From JBBRLG01 sp038231495 (GTDB taxonomy: Bacteria; Planctomycetota; Planctomycetia; Gemmatales; Gemmataceae): a DNA stretch of 7,670 nt. This document shows, one piece after another, positions 6,780 to 7,670 of the stretch. The stretch covers positions 1-7,670 of the forward strand of contig JBBRLG010000372.1 of the NCBI GenBank assembly GCA_038231495.1, read 5' to 3'. The notes below the pieces were generated by a model. The model was given only the letters and a program-made list of their open reading frames with translations. It searched no databases and was not told where the DNA came from. Made by a program: the position numbers and the translations under genes. The number at the start of each line of letters is the position of its first letter. Position 1 is the first letter of the stretch.

Positions 6780-7160
6780 ATGGCCCAGATACCGACCGTC
6801 CTTGGCCTGCTCGTGTGCGAGCAGGTCGTCATCGAGGAGCGGACGCACAACGTCACGCTGGTGAACTGCTTCACCCGCCGGAACGTGGAGGCGTTCCCCT
6901 CGGAGCGGCAGCGTTTCGCCGTCTTCGCGGCCCTGACCGACGGTCTCGGCGACATCGAACTCAAGCTGGTTCTGCAGCGCCTCGACACCCAACAGGAGAT
7001 CTTTCAGGAATCGCGGAGCCTCCAATTTGTCGACCGCCTTCAGGAGGTGCGCTTCCTGTTCCGCGTGGCGACCTGCTCGTTCCCGGCGGCCGGTCGGTAT
7101 GATGTGATTCTGTTTGCGAGTGGTTCAGAACTCGCCCGTCATCGCATTGATCTTGGTTAA
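6780..7160 (+). CDS. Small DUF6941-like protein, paralog 2
   Basis: Protein of 126 residues, paralogous to the product of 5937-6335 along its whole length, with no gaps. The strongest blocks are VLGLLVCEQVVIEERT (7-22), LDT (68-70), RLQEVR (86-91) and FPAAGRYDVILF (101-112). It ends in ARHRIDLG, where paralog 1 has a longer charged tail. No signal peptide or membrane segment is seen. The function is unknown, and the DUF6941 assignment is a recollection of family style and not a search result. The gene is followed 13 bases later by the 65-residue ORF, which has its own ribosome site, so the two probably share a transcript. The two paralogs have diverged well beyond recent duplication. Confidence 0.85.
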   Translation: MAQIPTVLGLLVCEQVVIEERTHNVTLVNCFTRRNVEAFPSERQRFAVFAALTDGLGDIELKLVLQRLDTQQEIFQESRSLQFVDRLQEVRFLFRVATCSFPAAGRYDVILFASGSELARHRIDLG

Positions 7161-7173
7161 GAGAAGGTGCTGC

Positions 7174-7371
7174 ATGAATCCCCCGAACGGCCCGACTCCG
7201 CCTGCCAATCACTTGGGCTTCGATAGCCTGAATGTTGACATCGTTCTTGCGGACGACCGCGGCGGCACGACCGTGTTGGCCGCCGACCCCGAGGCTCTCG
7301 CTCGCTACCTGGCGGAATGCCGTTGTTTGGAGCGCGGCCCTTCCGGAAAGAAGGAGGAACCGAAATCGTGA
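7174..7371 (+). CDS. 65-residue hypothetical protein
   Basis: The ORF starts at ATG 7174 with AGAAGG (7162-7167) 6 bases upstream, so this start is preferred over the longer frame that opens at 7114 inside paralog 2. The protein begins MNPPNGPTPP, then has a likely folded centre (FDSLNVDIVLADDRGG, then TTVLAADPEALARYLAE) and a charged end, KKEEPKS. The centre looks like two beta strands followed by a helix. I do not recognise the family. Its TGA (7369-7371) overlaps the GTG of the next ORF as GTGA. It occupies the place after paralog 2 that the proline-rich protein occupies after paralog 1, but the two are not similar. Confidence 0.7.
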   Translation: MNPPNGPTPPANHLGFDSLNVDIVLADDRGGTTVLAADPEALARYLAECRCLERGPSGKKEEPKS

Positions 7372-7451
7372 GCGAGCCGCCGAAGAACCTCGACTTCCCC
7401 CCACTGGCGCAGCGCAAGTTTTCGGTCGAAGAAAGGGAGGAAAAACCATGA
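7368..7451 (+). CDS. 27-residue ORF, chimera of a SEPxK head and a DUF6941-like tail
   Basis: GTG at 7368 overlaps the preceding stop (GTGA), and its own TGA overlaps the next start (ATGA, 7448-7451). The peptide reads VSEPPKNLDFPPLAQRKFSV, then EEREEKP. Its last part matches the C-terminal tail of DUF6941-like paralog 1 (PVARRKFSIEEREEKP), and it lies in the same frame and the same position relative to the following small gene. The simplest reading is that a third paralog was deleted except for its last 16 or so codons, and that the frame is now opened by a new GTG. It may be translated, but a function is doubtful. Confidence 0.45.
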   Translation: MSEPPKNLDFPPLAQRKFSVEEREEKP

Positions 7452-7504
7452 GCGAACCCCAGAAAAAACCGGGCAAGACAGCCTTCTCAAGTGAGGATTC
7501 TCCC
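7412..7504 (+). repeat. 93-bp direct repeat, copy 2
   Basis: This is the second copy of the segment at 6296-6388, gapless and with 10 differences. It includes the same gene junction (DUF6941-like tail, ATGA, SEPxKKPG head). Similarity fades quickly after GATTCTCCC, where the encoded small proteins diverge completely. Confidence 0.9.
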
Positions 7505-7531
7505 AATACTGTTCGGCTCGATTTTTGCTGA
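7448..7531 (+). CDS. 27-residue SEPxKKPG peptide, short paralog
   Basis: The peptide begins MSEPQKKPGKTAFSSEDSP, the same head as the 67-residue protein at 6332, and then ends after only eight different residues (NTVRLDFC). The start codon overlaps the stop of the ORF at 7368, and GGGAGGA lies just upstream. Whether this is a truncated copy or a genuine short peptide with a variable tail cannot be told from one window. Most differences from the 6332 head are conservative or synonymous, which favours past selection on the head. Confidence 0.5.
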   Translation: MSEPQKKPGKTAFSSEDSPNTVRLDFC

Positions 7532-7551
7532 CGAGTTTTCACCCTCGTTTT
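7531..7551 (+). terminator. Weak possible terminator after the last small ORF
   Basis: ACGAG (7531-7535) and CTCGT (7544-7548) can form a 5-bp stem with an 8-base loop, followed by TTTT (7548-7551). It sits directly at the stop of the last ORF, which is the expected position, but the stem is short and would be weak. The remaining bases to the window end (7552-7670) contain no ORF that I can support. Confidence 0.25.
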
Positions 7552-7670
7552 CCGGGCAGTCGGTGGTTCAGAGCGGGCATCGCACCGTGGAAGCAAACGT
7601 CCGTTCACTATCCCCAAGGGAGGCCGGGGACCGAAAACTGACAGCCGGACGATCTGCTGCCTGCCGAAAA

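Noticed and set aside
6306..7025. 239-codon minus-strand ORF
   Set aside because: It is antisense to two supported genes that have good ribosome sites and paralogy to each other.
7232..7531. 99-codon plus-strand ORF that reads into the SEPxKKPG peptide in the same frame
   Set aside because: Its upstream part runs out of frame across the 65-residue ORF, which has a better start. The ATG at 7448, with its own ribosome site and repeat paralogy, is the supported start.

Overview
The window looks like a piece of a G+C-rich planctomycete chromosome, most likely from the Gemmataceae. The reasons are a very large secreted amidohydrolase-like protein, a short DUF4058 protein that begins MPIHDWTRVDAG, loose gene packing, and small lineage-type hypothetical proteins. 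This placement comes from family recognition and style only; there is no rRNA or other marker gene.

Left part (minus strand, 34-4041): one gene encodes a 1335-residue exported protein built from three tandem amidohydrolase-like units. Only the middle unit keeps the metal-ligand pattern (H567xH569, HCH at 724-726, H752, D806). The first and third units are recognisable copies that have lost those residues.

Middle part (4042-4826): about 785 bases without a convincing gene. It is partly AT-rich and carries a small family of an 11-base repeat (GACCCTYGCCA) in both orientations, a perfect 6-bp hairpin and a larger nested dyad. Next, on the minus strand, is a DUF4058 gene (4827-5564). Its strong Shine-Dalgarno site is preceded by a hairpin that overlaps a promoter-like TGGTACAAT.

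Right part (plus strand, 5937-7531): a block of very small genes. Two genes encode paralogous proteins of about 130 residues (52 identities over about 120 gapless aligned positions, counted by hand) that resemble the DUF6941 type. Each is followed by tiny ORFs. Four stop/start junctions in this block are 4-base overlaps (ATGA or GTGA), giving two short runs that look translationally coupled: 5937-6708 and 6780-7531. A 93-bp direct repeat (83/93 identical) covers the end of the first paralog and the start of its small partner, and recurs near the end of the second run. There it forms a 27-codon ORF that looks like the surviving tail of a lost third paralog. Three of the tiny ORFs (7368, 7448 and the GTG-started 6532) are shorter than usual gene-calling cut-offs.

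No defence system, transposase, CRISPR array, tRNA or rRNA was seen. The most novel material is the right-hand block and the triplicated amidohydrolase. The functions of the small proteins are unknown.
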